Shown piece by piece: positions 8,278 through 17,103 of a stretch of DNA of 64,000 nt (its first letter is position 1; each line of letters begins with the position of its first letter). The notes under the pieces were generated by a model that was not told the DNA's origin, searched no databases, and saw only the letters and a program-made list of their open reading frames with translations. Made by a program: the position numbers and the translations under genes. Origin of the DNA: an uncultured Rhizobium sp. (lineage in GTDB: Bacteria; Pseudomonadota; Alphaproteobacteria; Rhizobiales; Rhizobiaceae); NCBI GenBank assembly GCA_945952315.1, contig CAMFIE010000008.1:1-64000 (forward strand). The letters run 5' to 3'.

Positions 8278-9150
8278 CTAGCCCGGCTTGCGAAAGTGCC
8301 GGGTCTGCTCAAACAGGCCTTCGAGTGTCTTGATCCGTTCCCGGGTCTCATCCCAGGAAGCGTTCTGCACGGCGTCGATCATCGCCTCGACCACGAAAAG
8401 CGTGATCACGGAACTGTCCCAGGCGGACGGCGCCTCGATGCGGCTGCGGAACACATGGCGGGCATTCTTGGCGATCGGCGACACCCACTGATCGGTGAAC
8501 AGGATGATCTCCACGCCCCGGGCGCGGGCGAGTTCCGCAAGGCTTGCCATGTCCGCCTCGTAGCGGCGGATATCGAAGATGACGAGCACGTCACCCTCGT
8601 TCATGTTCAGCACATATTGCGGCCAGCCGGACGAGTTTGCCGAGACCATAACCGTACTCTGGCGGATCACCTGCATGTGGTTGAAGAAGTATTCGGCAAC
8701 CACGCGGGTGATGCGGCCGCCTGCGAAATAGATGCTGCGCTTGCGGTCTGCGAGCAGATTGGCCGCCTGATCGAAAGAGGCCGGATCGATATCGCCAAGT
8801 GCCTCGCGCAGATTGTTCATGATCGCATCGGCAAAGCGGTTCAGCACATGCGTGCCCGGCGCATTGGCAGCCCAGCGGTCATGCTTGGTAATCGGGTTGG
8901 AAAGGGTGGCCTCCAGCTCCTGATGCAGATGCGACTGGAACTCCGCATAGCCCTTGTACCCGAGCTTCTGCACCATGCGTGCAACCGTCGGCGTGGATAC
9001 GCCTGCATTCTCTGCAACCGTCGTTATGCTGCCCAGTCCCGAAACGGGATAGTTGTCGAGAAGGCTTTCCGCCAGCTGCCGTTCGGCGCGCGTCAGCGTG
9101 TCGAATTGGCCATGAATGACGTCAGAAACGGTTTTTGACGCGCTGGACAC
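8278..9150 (-). CDS. MurR/RpiR-family transcriptional regulator
   Basis: The roughly 290-aa protein has an N-terminal HTH_6 domain (LTRAERQLAESLLDNYP, then VSTPTVARMVQKLGYKGYAEFQ) and a C-terminal SIS domain at about 125-265 that normally binds a phosphosugar or other small ligand. The GTG at 9150 is chosen because GGGGAG lies 10 nt upstream. Another in-frame GTG at 9195 lacks such a site and overlaps an inverted repeat. It is divergent from the hydrolase/permease/ligase operon and transcribed towards the ABC importer, so it is the likely local regulator of both arms. Confidence 0.85.
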   Translation of the reverse strand: MSSASKTVSDVIHGQFDTLTRAERQLAESLLDNYPVSGLGSITTVAENAGVSTPTVARMVQKLGYKGYAEFQSHLHQELEATLSNPITKHDRWAANAPGTHVLNRFADAIMNNLREALGDIDPASFDQAANLLADRKRSIYFAGGRITRVVAEYFFNHMQVIRQSTVMVSANSSGWPQYVLNMNEGDVLVIFDIRRYEADMASLAELARARGVEIILFTDQWVSPIAKNARHVFRSRIEAPSAWDSSVITLFVVEAMIDAVQNASWDETRERIKTLEGLFEQTRHFRKPG

Positions 9151-9189
9151 GTGATTTTTGCTCCCCGGGTCCGGTCTTTCGCCGGTCCT

Positions 9190-9218
9190 TGTCACAAATT
9201 GAAAACCGGAATGTGACA
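9190..9218. promoter_or_regulatory. Inverted repeat, candidate RpiR operator
   Basis: TGTCACA (9190-9196) and TGTGACA (9212-9218) form a perfect 7-bp inverted repeat with a 15-bp spacer and 22 bp between centres, about two helical turns. It lies in the divergent interval between the RpiR gene and the catabolic operon. Its role as operator is inferred from symmetry and position. Confidence 0.5.
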
Positions 9219-9334
9219 GGAGTCAATCGGATTTGTGAAAAGAAATTTTCAGAACCCAGTTGACAGAAGTGAAATCGTGAAGAATTCTTTTCGGTATTAG
9301 TGACTGGTTAACTTCTGTGGTGGGCGTCTTGGGC

Positions 9335-10102
9335 ATGGAGATCATTCAGGGTCTTTTGACAGCGGAGGAGGGTTCGCCCGTTTCCGTAGTCAATCCCGGT
9401 GCGAAGGGTGACGTGCTCCTTGTCTGCGAGCATGCGTCCCGCGTTCTGCCGCGCAAGCTCGGCACGCTCGGCCTTTCGGCAGAAGCGCTCGAAAGCCATA
9501 TCGCCTGGGATCCGGGCGCGCTTGCGGTGGCGGAAATCCTGAGCCGCACGCTGGATGCAACGCTGGTTTCGCAGCGTTTTTCCCGCCTTGCCTATGATTG
9601 CAACCGTCCGCCGGAAGCGCCGGGCGCGATGCCGGAGGTGAGCGAGATCTACGCGATCGAAGGCAACCGCAATCTCAGCCAGGCCGACCGCGACCAGCGC
9701 ACGAATGCGCTCTATCTGCCGTTTCACAAGGCGGTCAGCGACATTCTGGACGCACGTCAGGCCGAAGGCCGCGAGACGGTTATCGTCACCATGCATTCCT
9801 TCACCCCTGTCTATCTGGGCAAGGCGCGCAGCGTCGAAATCGGCATTCTGCATGATGCCGACAGCCGTATTGCCGATGCCATGCTCGAGGCGGGCAGGGA
9901 CAGTGCGCACGACATTCGCCGCAACGAGCCCTATGGCCCGGCCGACGGCGTGACGCATACACTGATAAAACATGGTCTTGCCCGTGGTCTGATGAATGTC
10001 ATGATCGAGGTACGCAACGACCTTATAAGAGATGAAGACGGCCAACGGGTCATGGCCGACCTTCTGGCCGCGCTTTTGGGCAAAGCCCTTTCGGCGCGGT
10101 GA
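9335..10102 (+). CDS. N-formylglutamate amidohydrolase-like hydrolase
   Basis: The protein of about 255 aa belongs to the N-formylglutamate amidohydrolase family, with LLVCEHASRVLP near the start, SRLAYDCNRPPEAPGAMPE, and the later HSFTPVYLGKARSVEIGILHD. The family hydrolyses the amide bond of N-acyl glutamate. No other histidine-degradation gene is nearby, so hutG function is unlikely. In this operon it may split the gamma-glutamyl product of the dehydrogenases. The start could be ATG 9335 or GTG 9317; neither has a strong ribosome binding site. It is the first gene of the rightward catabolic operon. Confidence 0.8.
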   Translation: MEIIQGLLTAEEGSPVSVVNPGAKGDVLLVCEHASRVLPRKLGTLGLSAEALESHIAWDPGALAVAEILSRTLDATLVSQRFSRLAYDCNRPPEAPGAMPEVSEIYAIEGNRNLSQADRDQRTNALYLPFHKAVSDILDARQAEGRETVIVTMHSFTPVYLGKARSVEIGILHDADSRIADAMLEAGRDSAHDIRRNEPYGPADGVTHTLIKHGLARGLMNVMIEVRNDLIRDEDGQRVMADLLAALLGKALSAR

Positions 10103-10181
10103 AAGACAAGACCCGGGGAAGCAGCAATGCGGACGGCGCGGCAAAGAGACCGGGCCGCCACTGGAAGAGGAAGTTTCCGCA

Positions 10182-11762
10182 ATGGCGCGGAAACCTGATG
10201 TATCTGAGGGGCATCATGCCATGAGCAGCCATCTAGACGATGATGCAAAACACCTCCACTCGATGGGCTATGCGCAGGAACTTGCGCGCCGCATGAGTGG
10301 TTTTTCGAACTTCGCGATTTCATTCTCGATTATCTGCATTCTGGCCGGCGGTATCGGCGCCTATACGGTTGCGCTTGGCGCAGCCGGTGGTGCATCGATC
10401 GGCATCGGCTGGGTTGTCGGCTCGATCTTTGCTCTGGTGGTTGCGGCCGCCATGGGCCAGATCGCATCGGCCTATCCGACGGCAGGCGGACTCTACCACT
10501 GGGCTTCGATCCTGGGCGGTCGCGGCTGGGGCTGGGCAACGGCCTGGATCAACCTTTTCGGCCTGCTGTTCGTGGTCGCATCGGTGAACTACGGCGTTTA
10601 CCTGCTGCTGCGTGACCTGATCCTCGTCGGCATGTTCGGCATGGATCCGGCCTCCTTTACCGGCACGCATCTGACCATTGCCGTTGCCCTGATCACGCTC
10701 GTTCAGGCCGTGATGAACTATGCCGGCATCCGGGTGACTTCGCTGCTCACCGATTTCTCGGGTTACCTGATCTTCGCGGTCTCCGTGCTGATCATCGTCG
10801 GCCTGTTCTTCGGTTCGCCGGTTGAACTCGACTTCTCCCGCCTCGTGACGTTCAAGAACTACACGGGTGACCCGGGTGCAGGCACCTGGCCCGCAACGCA
10901 GAGCATCTTCTATGCGTTCATCCTCGGCCTTCTGCACGTGTGCTACACGATCACCGGCTTCGATGCCTCCGCGCATACGTCTGAAGAAACCGTGGATGCC
11001 CAGCGCGCCGTGCCGAAGGGCATGCTGAATGCCGTGTTCTGGTCCGGCGTTTTCGGCTGGGTGCTCGTGGCCGCCATGCTTCTGGCCATGCCGAGCGTCG
11101 ATGAAGGCGCTGCCAAGGGCTGGTCCGTATTCGCCTATGTGCTCGATGCGAGCCATATGCCGAAGATCGCCAAGGATATCATTGCGATCGGCATCGTGGT
11201 GTCGAACTTCCTCTGCGCACTGGCAGGCATGACCTCGCTGTCGCGCATGATCTTCGCCTTCGCCCGTGATGGCGGTATCCCCGGTGCTTCCGACTGGCTG
11301 AAGAAGGTCAATCCGACCCATCGCACGCCGGGTCCGGCGATCATCACCGGTGCGGTTCTCTGCTTCATCCTCGGTCTCGTTGCTGGCAACAACTCCAACG
11401 CCTACATCATCCTGTCCTCGGGCTGCGCGGTGTTCCTCTACGTGTCCTACATCATGCCGATTGGCGCGGGCATCCTCGCCGAAGGCAAGACGTGGACCGC
11501 AAAGGGCCCGTTCGATCTCGGGGTCTGGTCGAAGCCGATTGCCGTTCTCGCCGTTATCGGCGGCGCGATCCTCGCCTTCGTGGGCTTCCAGCCGCCGTAT
11601 GAGCTGGTGGGCAAGTTCCTCGCTGGCCTGATCGGCACCCTGATCGTCGTCTGGTTCGCCTTCGAGCGTCGCCGCTTCCAGGGCCCGCCGCTGACGGAAG
11701 AGGCCGTGAAGGCCCGTCAGGCTGAAATCGCTGCCGCCGAGCATGCGATTGGCGAAAACTGA
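10182..11762 (+). CDS. Amino acid/amine permease, APC superfamily
   Basis: The 526-aa transporter has about 12 hydrophobic segments beginning with FSNFAISFSIICILAGGIGAYTVAL. It resembles eukaryotic-type GABA/choline permeases and bacterial GabP-like proteins (conserved FDASAHTSEET after GFLL-type helices, here LGLLHVCYTITGFDASAHTSEET). It probably imports the substrate of the downstream ligase by proton symport. ATG 10182 is preferred because AGAGGAAG lies about 8 nt upstream. ATG 10221 is the alternative. It is the second gene of the operon and has a 79-nt gap after the hydrolase. Confidence 0.85.
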   Translation: MARKPDVSEGHHAMSSHLDDDAKHLHSMGYAQELARRMSGFSNFAISFSIICILAGGIGAYTVALGAAGGASIGIGWVVGSIFALVVAAAMGQIASAYPTAGGLYHWASILGGRGWGWATAWINLFGLLFVVASVNYGVYLLLRDLILVGMFGMDPASFTGTHLTIAVALITLVQAVMNYAGIRVTSLLTDFSGYLIFAVSVLIIVGLFFGSPVELDFSRLVTFKNYTGDPGAGTWPATQSIFYAFILGLLHVCYTITGFDASAHTSEETVDAQRAVPKGMLNAVFWSGVFGWVLVAAMLLAMPSVDEGAAKGWSVFAYVLDASHMPKIAKDIIAIGIVVSNFLCALAGMTSLSRMIFAFARDGGIPGASDWLKKVNPTHRTPGPAIITGAVLCFILGLVAGNNSNAYIILSSGCAVFLYVSYIMPIGAGILAEGKTWTAKGPFDLGVWSKPIAVLAVIGGAILAFVGFQPPYELVGKFLAGLIGTLIVVWFAFERRRFQGPPLTEEAVKARQAEIAAAEHAIGEN

Positions 11763-11909
11763 TCACTGACAATCCCCGGGCCGCGTTTCACCGCGCGGCC
11801 CGGCCTCAAGACACGAGAATTTTGGGAGGCAGGCGGGAAGGACCCGCCGGCAAGGGTTCCTGCATCCTGCGACAGGCGGGCAGGGGCCAAACAACGGGCG
11901 AGAAGAACC

Positions 11910-13274
11910 ATGAGCACCTATTCGTTTGAAGATCTGAAAAAGGACGTCGCGGAAGGCCGCATCGATACCGTCCTCGCCTGCCAGGTAGACATGCAGGGAC
12001 GCCTGATGGGCAAGCGTTTCCAGGCCGAGTATTTCGTCGAGAGCGCCTGGGAGGAGACCCACAGCTGCAACTATCTTCTGGCGACCGACATGGAGATGGA
12101 AACCGTTCCGGGATACAAGTCGACCAGCTGGGAAAAGGGCTATGGCGACTACACCATGAAGCCGGATCTTTCCACGCTGCGCCGCATTCCCTGGCTCGAG
12201 GGCACGGCACTCGTGCTCTGCGACATGCTCGATCATCACACCCATGCAGAAGTGCCGCATTCGCCGCGCGCCATCCTGAAGAAGCAGGTGAAGCGGCTGG
12301 AAGCCATGGGCATGAAGGCCTTCATGGCCTCCGAACTCGAATTCTTCCTGTTCGACCAGACCTATGAGGATGCGCGCCTGTCCGGTTACCGCGACCTGCA
12401 CCTCGCCTCCGGTTACAACGAGGATTACCACATCTTCCAGACCACCAAGGAAGAAGACGTGATGCGGGCGATCCGCAAGGGTCTTCAGGGCGCCGGCATT
12501 CCGGTGGAAAATTCCAAGGGTGAGGCCTCTGCCGGTCAGGAAGAAATCAACGTCCGCTATGCCGAAGCGCTGACCATGGCCGACCGCCACACGATCATCA
12601 AGAACGGCTGCAAGGAAATCGCCTGGTCGCGCGGCAAGGCCATCACCTTCCTCGCCAAGTGGAACTACAATGCCGCCGGTTCCTCCTCGCATATCCACCA
12701 GTCGCTTTGGAGCCTCGACGGCAAGCCGCTGTTCTTCGACAAGGATGCGAAATACGGCATGTCCGAGCTGATGAAGCACTATGTCGCCGGTCTTCTTGCC
12801 CATGCGAGCGAGATCACCTGCTTCCTGGCGCCTTACATCAATTCCTACAAGCGCTTCATGGCAGGCACCTTCGCGCCGACCAAGGCCATCTGGTCGAAGG
12901 ACAACCGCACCGCCGGTTACCGTCTCTGCGGCGAAGGCACCAAGGGCATCCGCATCGAATGCCGCGTCGGCGGCTCCGATCTCAACCCCTATCTCGCCAT
13001 GGCCGCGCTGATTGCTGCCGGTCTCGACGGGATCGAGAAGAAGATGGAGCTGGAGCCGCAGTTCGAGGGCGACGCTTATGGCGGCAAGGGCATCCGTGAA
13101 ATCCCGCGGACGCTGCGCCATGCGACCGAGGAACTGCGCAACTCCGCCATGCTGCGCGCGGCCTTCGGCGATGACGTGATCGATCACTATGTCCGCGCTG
13201 CCGAATGGGAGCAGGAAGAATATGACCGCCGCATCACCGACTGGGAAGTGGCGCGCGGTTTCGAGCGGGCCTGA
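11910..13274 (+). CDS. Glutamine synthetase-like gamma-glutamyl-amide ligase
   Basis: The 454-aa protein has the GS beta-grasp N-domain and a catalytic domain (ASELEFFLFDQTYE, GQEEINVRYAEAL, the nucleotide-binding GSSSHIHQS, and the arginine-bearing NRTAGYRLCGEGTKGIRIECR). It lacks the adenylylation-site context of GlnA. It groups by eye with PuuA/GlnA3/GlnA4/IpuC-type ligases, which couple glutamate gamma-carboxyl to an amine using ATP. Together with the neighbouring dehydrogenases it points to glutamylation as the first catabolic step. The substrate could be a polyamine, a monoamine or ethanolamine. It lies 147 nt downstream of the permease. Confidence 0.85.
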   Translation: MSTYSFEDLKKDVAEGRIDTVLACQVDMQGRLMGKRFQAEYFVESAWEETHSCNYLLATDMEMETVPGYKSTSWEKGYGDYTMKPDLSTLRRIPWLEGTALVLCDMLDHHTHAEVPHSPRAILKKQVKRLEAMGMKAFMASELEFFLFDQTYEDARLSGYRDLHLASGYNEDYHIFQTTKEEDVMRAIRKGLQGAGIPVENSKGEASAGQEEINVRYAEALTMADRHTIIKNGCKEIAWSRGKAITFLAKWNYNAAGSSSHIHQSLWSLDGKPLFFDKDAKYGMSELMKHYVAGLLAHASEITCFLAPYINSYKRFMAGTFAPTKAIWSKDNRTAGYRLCGEGTKGIRIECRVGGSDLNPYLAMAALIAAGLDGIEKKMELEPQFEGDAYGGKGIREIPRTLRHATEELRNSAMLRAAFGDDVIDHYVRAAEWEQEEYDRRITDWEVARGFERA

Positions 13275-13435
13275 TCAGGAAAATGGACTGGCGCGGGGCA
13301 ATCCCGCGCCAAAACCCGTCTCTGCGACACCTTGAAGCCTGTTTCGCTGTCGAATTGCAGGCTTCCGCGCTTGGATCGGCGGCCAACTGGTCGTATCTAG
13401 GTGCGTATCAAGATATTCGACTGGAGCATGACAAG

Positions 13436-14818
13436 ATGACGATGATCCAATGTATCTCCCCGGTGAACGGGGAAGTTTATGCCGAGCGCCCGGCCATGGC
13501 GATCGATGCCGCCCGCGCCGAAATCGCCCGCGCCCGCAAGGCGCAGAAGGCCTGGGCCCGTCGCCCGCTGGAAGAGCGCGTGCAGCTGGTGCTGAAGGGT
13601 GTGGCCCGCCTCAACGAGATGGCTGTCGAAGTGGTGCCGGAAATCGCCTGGCAGATGGGCCGCCCGGTGCGTTACGGCGGTGAGTTCCGCGGCTTCAACG
13701 AGCGCTCCAACTACGTGGCCTCCATCGCGGCCGACAGCCTGAAGCCCTATGTCGTCGAGGAAAGCGCCAGTTTCGAGCGCCGCATCGAGCGCGAGCCGCA
13801 TGGCATCGTCTTCGTCATCGCCCCCTGGAACTATCCCTACATGACGGCGATCAACACCATTGCGCCGGCGCTGATGGCGGGCAATGTGGTGGTGATCAAG
13901 CATGCCAGCCAGACGCTGCTGGTGGGCGAGCGCATGGTGCGCGCCTTCGTGGAAGCGGGCATGCCGGATGACGTGTTCATCAACCTTTTCCTAGACCATG
14001 ACACGACGTCGGCGCTGATTGCGGAAAACAACTTCAACTTCATCAACTTCACCGGCTCCGTTGCCGGTGGCCGCGCGATCGAACGCGCCGCAGCCGGAAC
14101 CTTCAACGGCCTTGGCCTCGAACTCGGCGGCAAGGACCCGGGCTATGTGATGGAGGACGCCAATCTGGACGCCGCCGTCGATACGCTGATGGATGGTGCC
14201 TTCTTCAATTCCGGGCAGTGCTGCTGCGGTATCGAGCGCGTCTATGTTCATGAAAGCCTGTTTGATGCCTTCGTTGAAAAGTCCGTGGCCTTCGTGAAGG
14301 CCTACAAGCTCGGCAATCCGCTGGAGCAGGACACAACACTCGGCCCGATGGCCAACAAGCGCTTTGCCGCAACGGTGCGCGCACAGGTTTCCGAGGCGCT
14401 CGCCAAGGGTGCCAAGGGCCTGATCGATCCGTCGCTCTTCCCGGCGGATGATGGCGGCGCCTATCTCGCCCCGCAGATCCTCGTCAATGTCGATCATTCG
14501 ATGACGGTGATGCGCGAGGAAAGCTTTGGCCCGGTCGTCGGCATCATGAAGGTGAAGAGCGATGCGGAAGCGCTGGAGCTGATGAACGACAGCCCCTATG
14601 GCCTGACCGCCTCGCTCTGGACCTCCGATCCCGAGCGCGCGGCCCGTATCGGCCGCGAGATCGAAACCGGCACGATCTTCATGAACCGTGCGGACTATCT
14701 CGACCCGGCGCTGTGCTGGACCGGCTGCAAGGAAACCGGCAAGGGCGGCTCGCTCTCGGTTCTCGGCTTCCAGAACCTCACCCGCCCGAAATCCTATCAC
14801 CTGAAGAAGGCACTCTAA
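13436..14818 (+). CDS. Aldehyde dehydrogenase, NAD(P)-dependent
   Basis: The 460-aa protein has APWNYP (N-site), LELGGKDPG with the general-base glutamate, and FNSGQCCCGIERVYVHE, where Cys263 is the expected nucleophile. It probably oxidises a gamma-glutamylamino aldehyde to the acid. The start at 13436 has GGAG 9 nt upstream. The frame stays open further upstream but that stretch has no family similarity. It abuts the iron alcohol dehydrogenase with no spacer, so alcohol and aldehyde oxidation are coupled in expression. Confidence 0.9.
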   Translation: MTMIQCISPVNGEVYAERPAMAIDAARAEIARARKAQKAWARRPLEERVQLVLKGVARLNEMAVEVVPEIAWQMGRPVRYGGEFRGFNERSNYVASIAADSLKPYVVEESASFERRIEREPHGIVFVIAPWNYPYMTAINTIAPALMAGNVVVIKHASQTLLVGERMVRAFVEAGMPDDVFINLFLDHDTTSALIAENNFNFINFTGSVAGGRAIERAAAGTFNGLGLELGGKDPGYVMEDANLDAAVDTLMDGAFFNSGQCCCGIERVYVHESLFDAFVEKSVAFVKAYKLGNPLEQDTTLGPMANKRFAATVRAQVSEALAKGAKGLIDPSLFPADDGGAYLAPQILVNVDHSMTVMREESFGPVVGIMKVKSDAEALELMNDSPYGLTASLWTSDPERAARIGREIETGTIFMNRADYLDPALCWTGCKETGKGGSLSVLGFQNLTRPKSYHLKKAL

Positions 14819-15964
14819 ATGACCATTACCGCCAACTGGAGCTATCCGACCGCCGTCAAGATGGGCGCGGGCCGCATCAAGGAACTGGCAGACGCCTGCA
14901 AGGCGCTCGGCATGAAGAAGCCGCTGCTGATCACCGACCGTGGCCTCGCCAACATGGCGATCACCCAGAAGTCCCTCGATATTCTGGACGCCGCAGGCCT
15001 TGGCCGCGCGATCTTCGCCGATGTCGATCCGAACCCGAACGAGATCAATCTCGAAGCCGGTATCAAGGCCTTCCGTGATGGCGGGCATGACGGCGTGGTT
15101 GCCTTCGGCGGCGGCTCGGGCCTCGATCTCGGCAAGTGCGTGGCCTTCATGGTCGGCCAGAGCCGCCCGGTCTGGGATTTCGAGGATATCGGCGACTGGT
15201 GGACCCGCGCCTCGGTGGAAGGCATTGCGCCGATCGTTGCCGTGCCCACCACCGCCGGCACCGGCTCGGAGGTTGGTCGCGCTTCGGTGATCACCAATTC
15301 GAAGACGCATGTGAAGAAGATCATCTTCCATCCGAAGTTCCTGCCGGGCGTGGTCATCGCCGATCCGGAACTGACGGTCGGCATGCCGAAGATCATCACC
15401 GCAGGCACCGGCATGGATGCCTTCGCCCATTGCCTCGAAGCCTATTCCTCGCCCTTCTATCATCCGATGAGCCAGGGCATTGCGCTCGAAGGCATGCGGC
15501 TTGTGAAGGAATATCTGCCGCGCGCCTATCACGACGGCACGGATATCGAAGCCCGCACCAACATGATGTCTGCCGCTGCCATGGGCGCGGTTGCCTTCCA
15601 GAAGGGGCTCGGCGCCATTCACGCGCTCTCCCATCCGATTGGCGCCGTCTACAACACCCATCACGGCATGACCAATGCGGTCGTGATGCCGATGGTGCTG
15701 AAGTTCAACCGCTCGGCCATTGAAGAGAAGATCGCCCGCGCGGCGGCCTATCTCGGCATTTCCGGCGGCTTCGACGGCTTCTACGACTATGTGATCGCGC
15801 TTCGTGCAGAACTCGGCGTGCCGGAAAACCTCTCCGCCTTCGGCGTAGGCTCCGACCGCATTGCCGAACTCGCCGCGATGGCAATTGAAGATCCGAGCGC
15901 CGGTGGCAATCCGATTGCCATGACGCTTGAAAACACCACCCAACTCTTCCGCGACTGCTACTGA
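14819..15964 (+). CDS. Iron-containing alcohol dehydrogenase
   Basis: The 381-aa protein is a group III alcohol dehydrogenase: GGGSGLDLGKCVAFM for NAD binding, then the metal-binding part DAFAHCLEAY and ALSHPIGAVYNTHHGMTNAVVMP. Its ATG follows directly after the ALDH stop codon. In this operon it would oxidise an alcohol to the aldehyde used by the ALDH. This differs from the Puu pathway, where a flavin amine oxidase produces the aldehyde, and suggests an amino-alcohol substrate. Confidence 0.9.
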   Translation: MTITANWSYPTAVKMGAGRIKELADACKALGMKKPLLITDRGLANMAITQKSLDILDAAGLGRAIFADVDPNPNEINLEAGIKAFRDGGHDGVVAFGGGSGLDLGKCVAFMVGQSRPVWDFEDIGDWWTRASVEGIAPIVAVPTTAGTGSEVGRASVITNSKTHVKKIIFHPKFLPGVVIADPELTVGMPKIITAGTGMDAFAHCLEAYSSPFYHPMSQGIALEGMRLVKEYLPRAYHDGTDIEARTNMMSAAAMGAVAFQKGLGAIHALSHPIGAVYNTHHGMTNAVVMPMVLKFNRSAIEEKIARAAAYLGISGGFDGFYDYVIALRAELGVPENLSAFGVGSDRIAELAAMAIEDPSAGGNPIAMTLENTTQLFRDCY

Positions 15965-15971
15965 GTGGGGA

Positions 15972-16004
15972 GGGGGCGAGCCTTCGTGTTCGCCCCCATT
16001 TTTT
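15972..16004 (+). terminator. Rho-independent terminator after the gamma-glutamyl operon
   Basis: An 8-bp stem (GGGGGCGA 15972-15979 against TCGCCCCC 15990-15997) with a 10-nt loop is followed by ATTTTTTT. It lies 8 nt after the alcohol dehydrogenase stop. Confidence 0.85.
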
Positions 16005-16034
16005 TATACTTTGCGCGGCCCCGGCGCTACGGGA

Positions 16035-16205
16035 TTACCCCGCGGGCTGGACGATATCCGCCCTGATGCGTGCCATCTGCACCCGGTACCACAAGACAAT
16101 CGCGGTCAATCCAAGCAGAAATCCGGGCACGCTTGCCACCCAGAAAACCTTTATCCAGTCCGGTGACTGGCTGTAGAAATCAATGAGGGAGCAGGTCTCG
16201 TTCAT
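16035..16205 (-). CDS. Small membrane protein with SPDW motif, copy A
   Basis: This 56-aa protein has an N-terminal region MNETCSLIDFYSQSPDW, then a single transmembrane helix (about residues 19-42) and a short basic tail. The start at 16205 is supported by GAGGTG 8 nt upstream. The copy at 25860-26090 shares MN.T, the SPDW.K..W..S block and the upstream leader, so the two are paralogous. I know no function. A single-helix topology and a tightly folded leader suggest a small regulated membrane peptide. The ATG is preferred over a longer frame that would translate the structured leader. Confidence 0.7.
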   Translation of the reverse strand: MNETCSLIDFYSQSPDWIKVFWVASVPGFLLGLTAIVLWYRVQMARIRADIVQPAG

Positions 16206-16414
16206 TGGCAATTCACCTCGCTGGAATCGCCGCCAGAGCGGAATGCCCTGGCGGACGGGAGGTAGAAATGTCGCACGTAAACGACCGCCCTGGCCTTTAA
16301 ACCGAAGTTCTGGACATGCGCCAAGGCCCTCCCGGCCAAGATGGCAGGAAGCATGCTGGTCGGAAGGAGTCAATCTTTGACCCCAGCCGTTACGTGCGGG
16401 GATTTCTAGACCCC
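16206..16414 (-). promoter_or_regulatory. Structured 5' leader, copy A of a duplicated element
   Basis: About 135 bp (16279-16414) match 26169-26303 in sequence, including AAACGACCGCCC and TTTAAACCGAAGTTCTGGAC on the plus strand and a GGGG-N9-CCCC block at the far end. Between this and the start codon is a 10-bp hairpin (16230-16239 with 16245-16254, 5-nt loop) enclosed by an outer stem (16215-16219 with 16259-16263) that covers the GAGGT ribosome binding site. The RNA reads on the minus strand. RBS masking is inferred from base pairing kept in both copies. Confidence 0.65.
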
Positions 16415-16592
16415 GGCCAGATCACATATCTGACTGGCAGCCTTATTTTATCTTAAATTCAAAAATAAGTGAATAGCCATGTTCTGACTGTCTAGTTTTC
16501 TTTTTGAATTTTCATATCCAAATCCGCACTGGGAGATCTTTGGTCAATAAGCTGCGGAACAATGGGGGTTGAGTGCTATGTTCGGATAGCAA

Positions 16593-16835
16593 TCACACTA
16601 GGCTCAATCGCGCCTGATAATCTTCCTCGGTTTCACCCGGGTCCCTTATCATCTCATAGCTATCGAGCGAGAAGCGCGGCATATCCGCATAGGCCTCCAT
16701 AGCGGCGATATCTGCAACATGACGATTAACAAGGCTTTCGATCAAGGCATCGACCGGCACGCGATCCTTTTCCGCGACCTGCTTTGCTGCAGCATAGGCT
16801 TCTACGCTGATATCGATTTTCATGCGTGCGCCCAT
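16593..16835 (-). CDS. Small antitoxin-like protein, possible CopG/CcdA-type
   Basis: This 80-aa acidic protein opens with MKIDISVEAYAAAKQVAEKDRVPVDALIESLVNRHV, which fits a beta strand followed by two helices as in ribbon-helix-helix antitoxins. AGGA sits 7 nt before the ATG at 16835; an internal ATG at 16823 is also possible. No toxin-sized ORF lies downstream (16436-16592 is short and AT-rich) or upstream. It may be a solitary antitoxin or a regulator. Confidence 0.6.
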   Translation of the reverse strand: MGARMKIDISVEAYAAAKQVAEKDRVPVDALIESLVNRHVADIAAMEAYADMPRFSLDSYEMIRDPGETEEDYQARLSLV

Positions 16836-17103
16836 GGAGAGATCCTTTATGTGTGACGTTTAATATATGCTCCTGCTCGCCTTTTGTCCAGTTCTGCATG
16901 CATGTCGTTTTCTTGTCTTCATTGCCGTTAAGTCGCATCGGCCTCCGCAAGCCATTCATAAGTTTGACAATTATAAACTATTATCTCTTGGTTAGGACTT
17001 CATTAACCATAATTGGCAAGAATGCGTTTACTGGCAGCACCGGTCTGGTCGGCTGCGGCTCGGAGCGATGGCCCGGCTCCAAACTCATTCAGGGGTTATA
17101 CTC

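Noticed and set aside
9335-10102. Reading the hydrolase as HutG of histidine degradation
   Set aside because: No hutH, hutU or hutI is nearby; the operon content points elsewhere.
13991-15943. 650-codon antisense frame over the aldehyde and alcohol dehydrogenases
   Set aside because: It overlaps two clear enzymes and has no recognisable domain.
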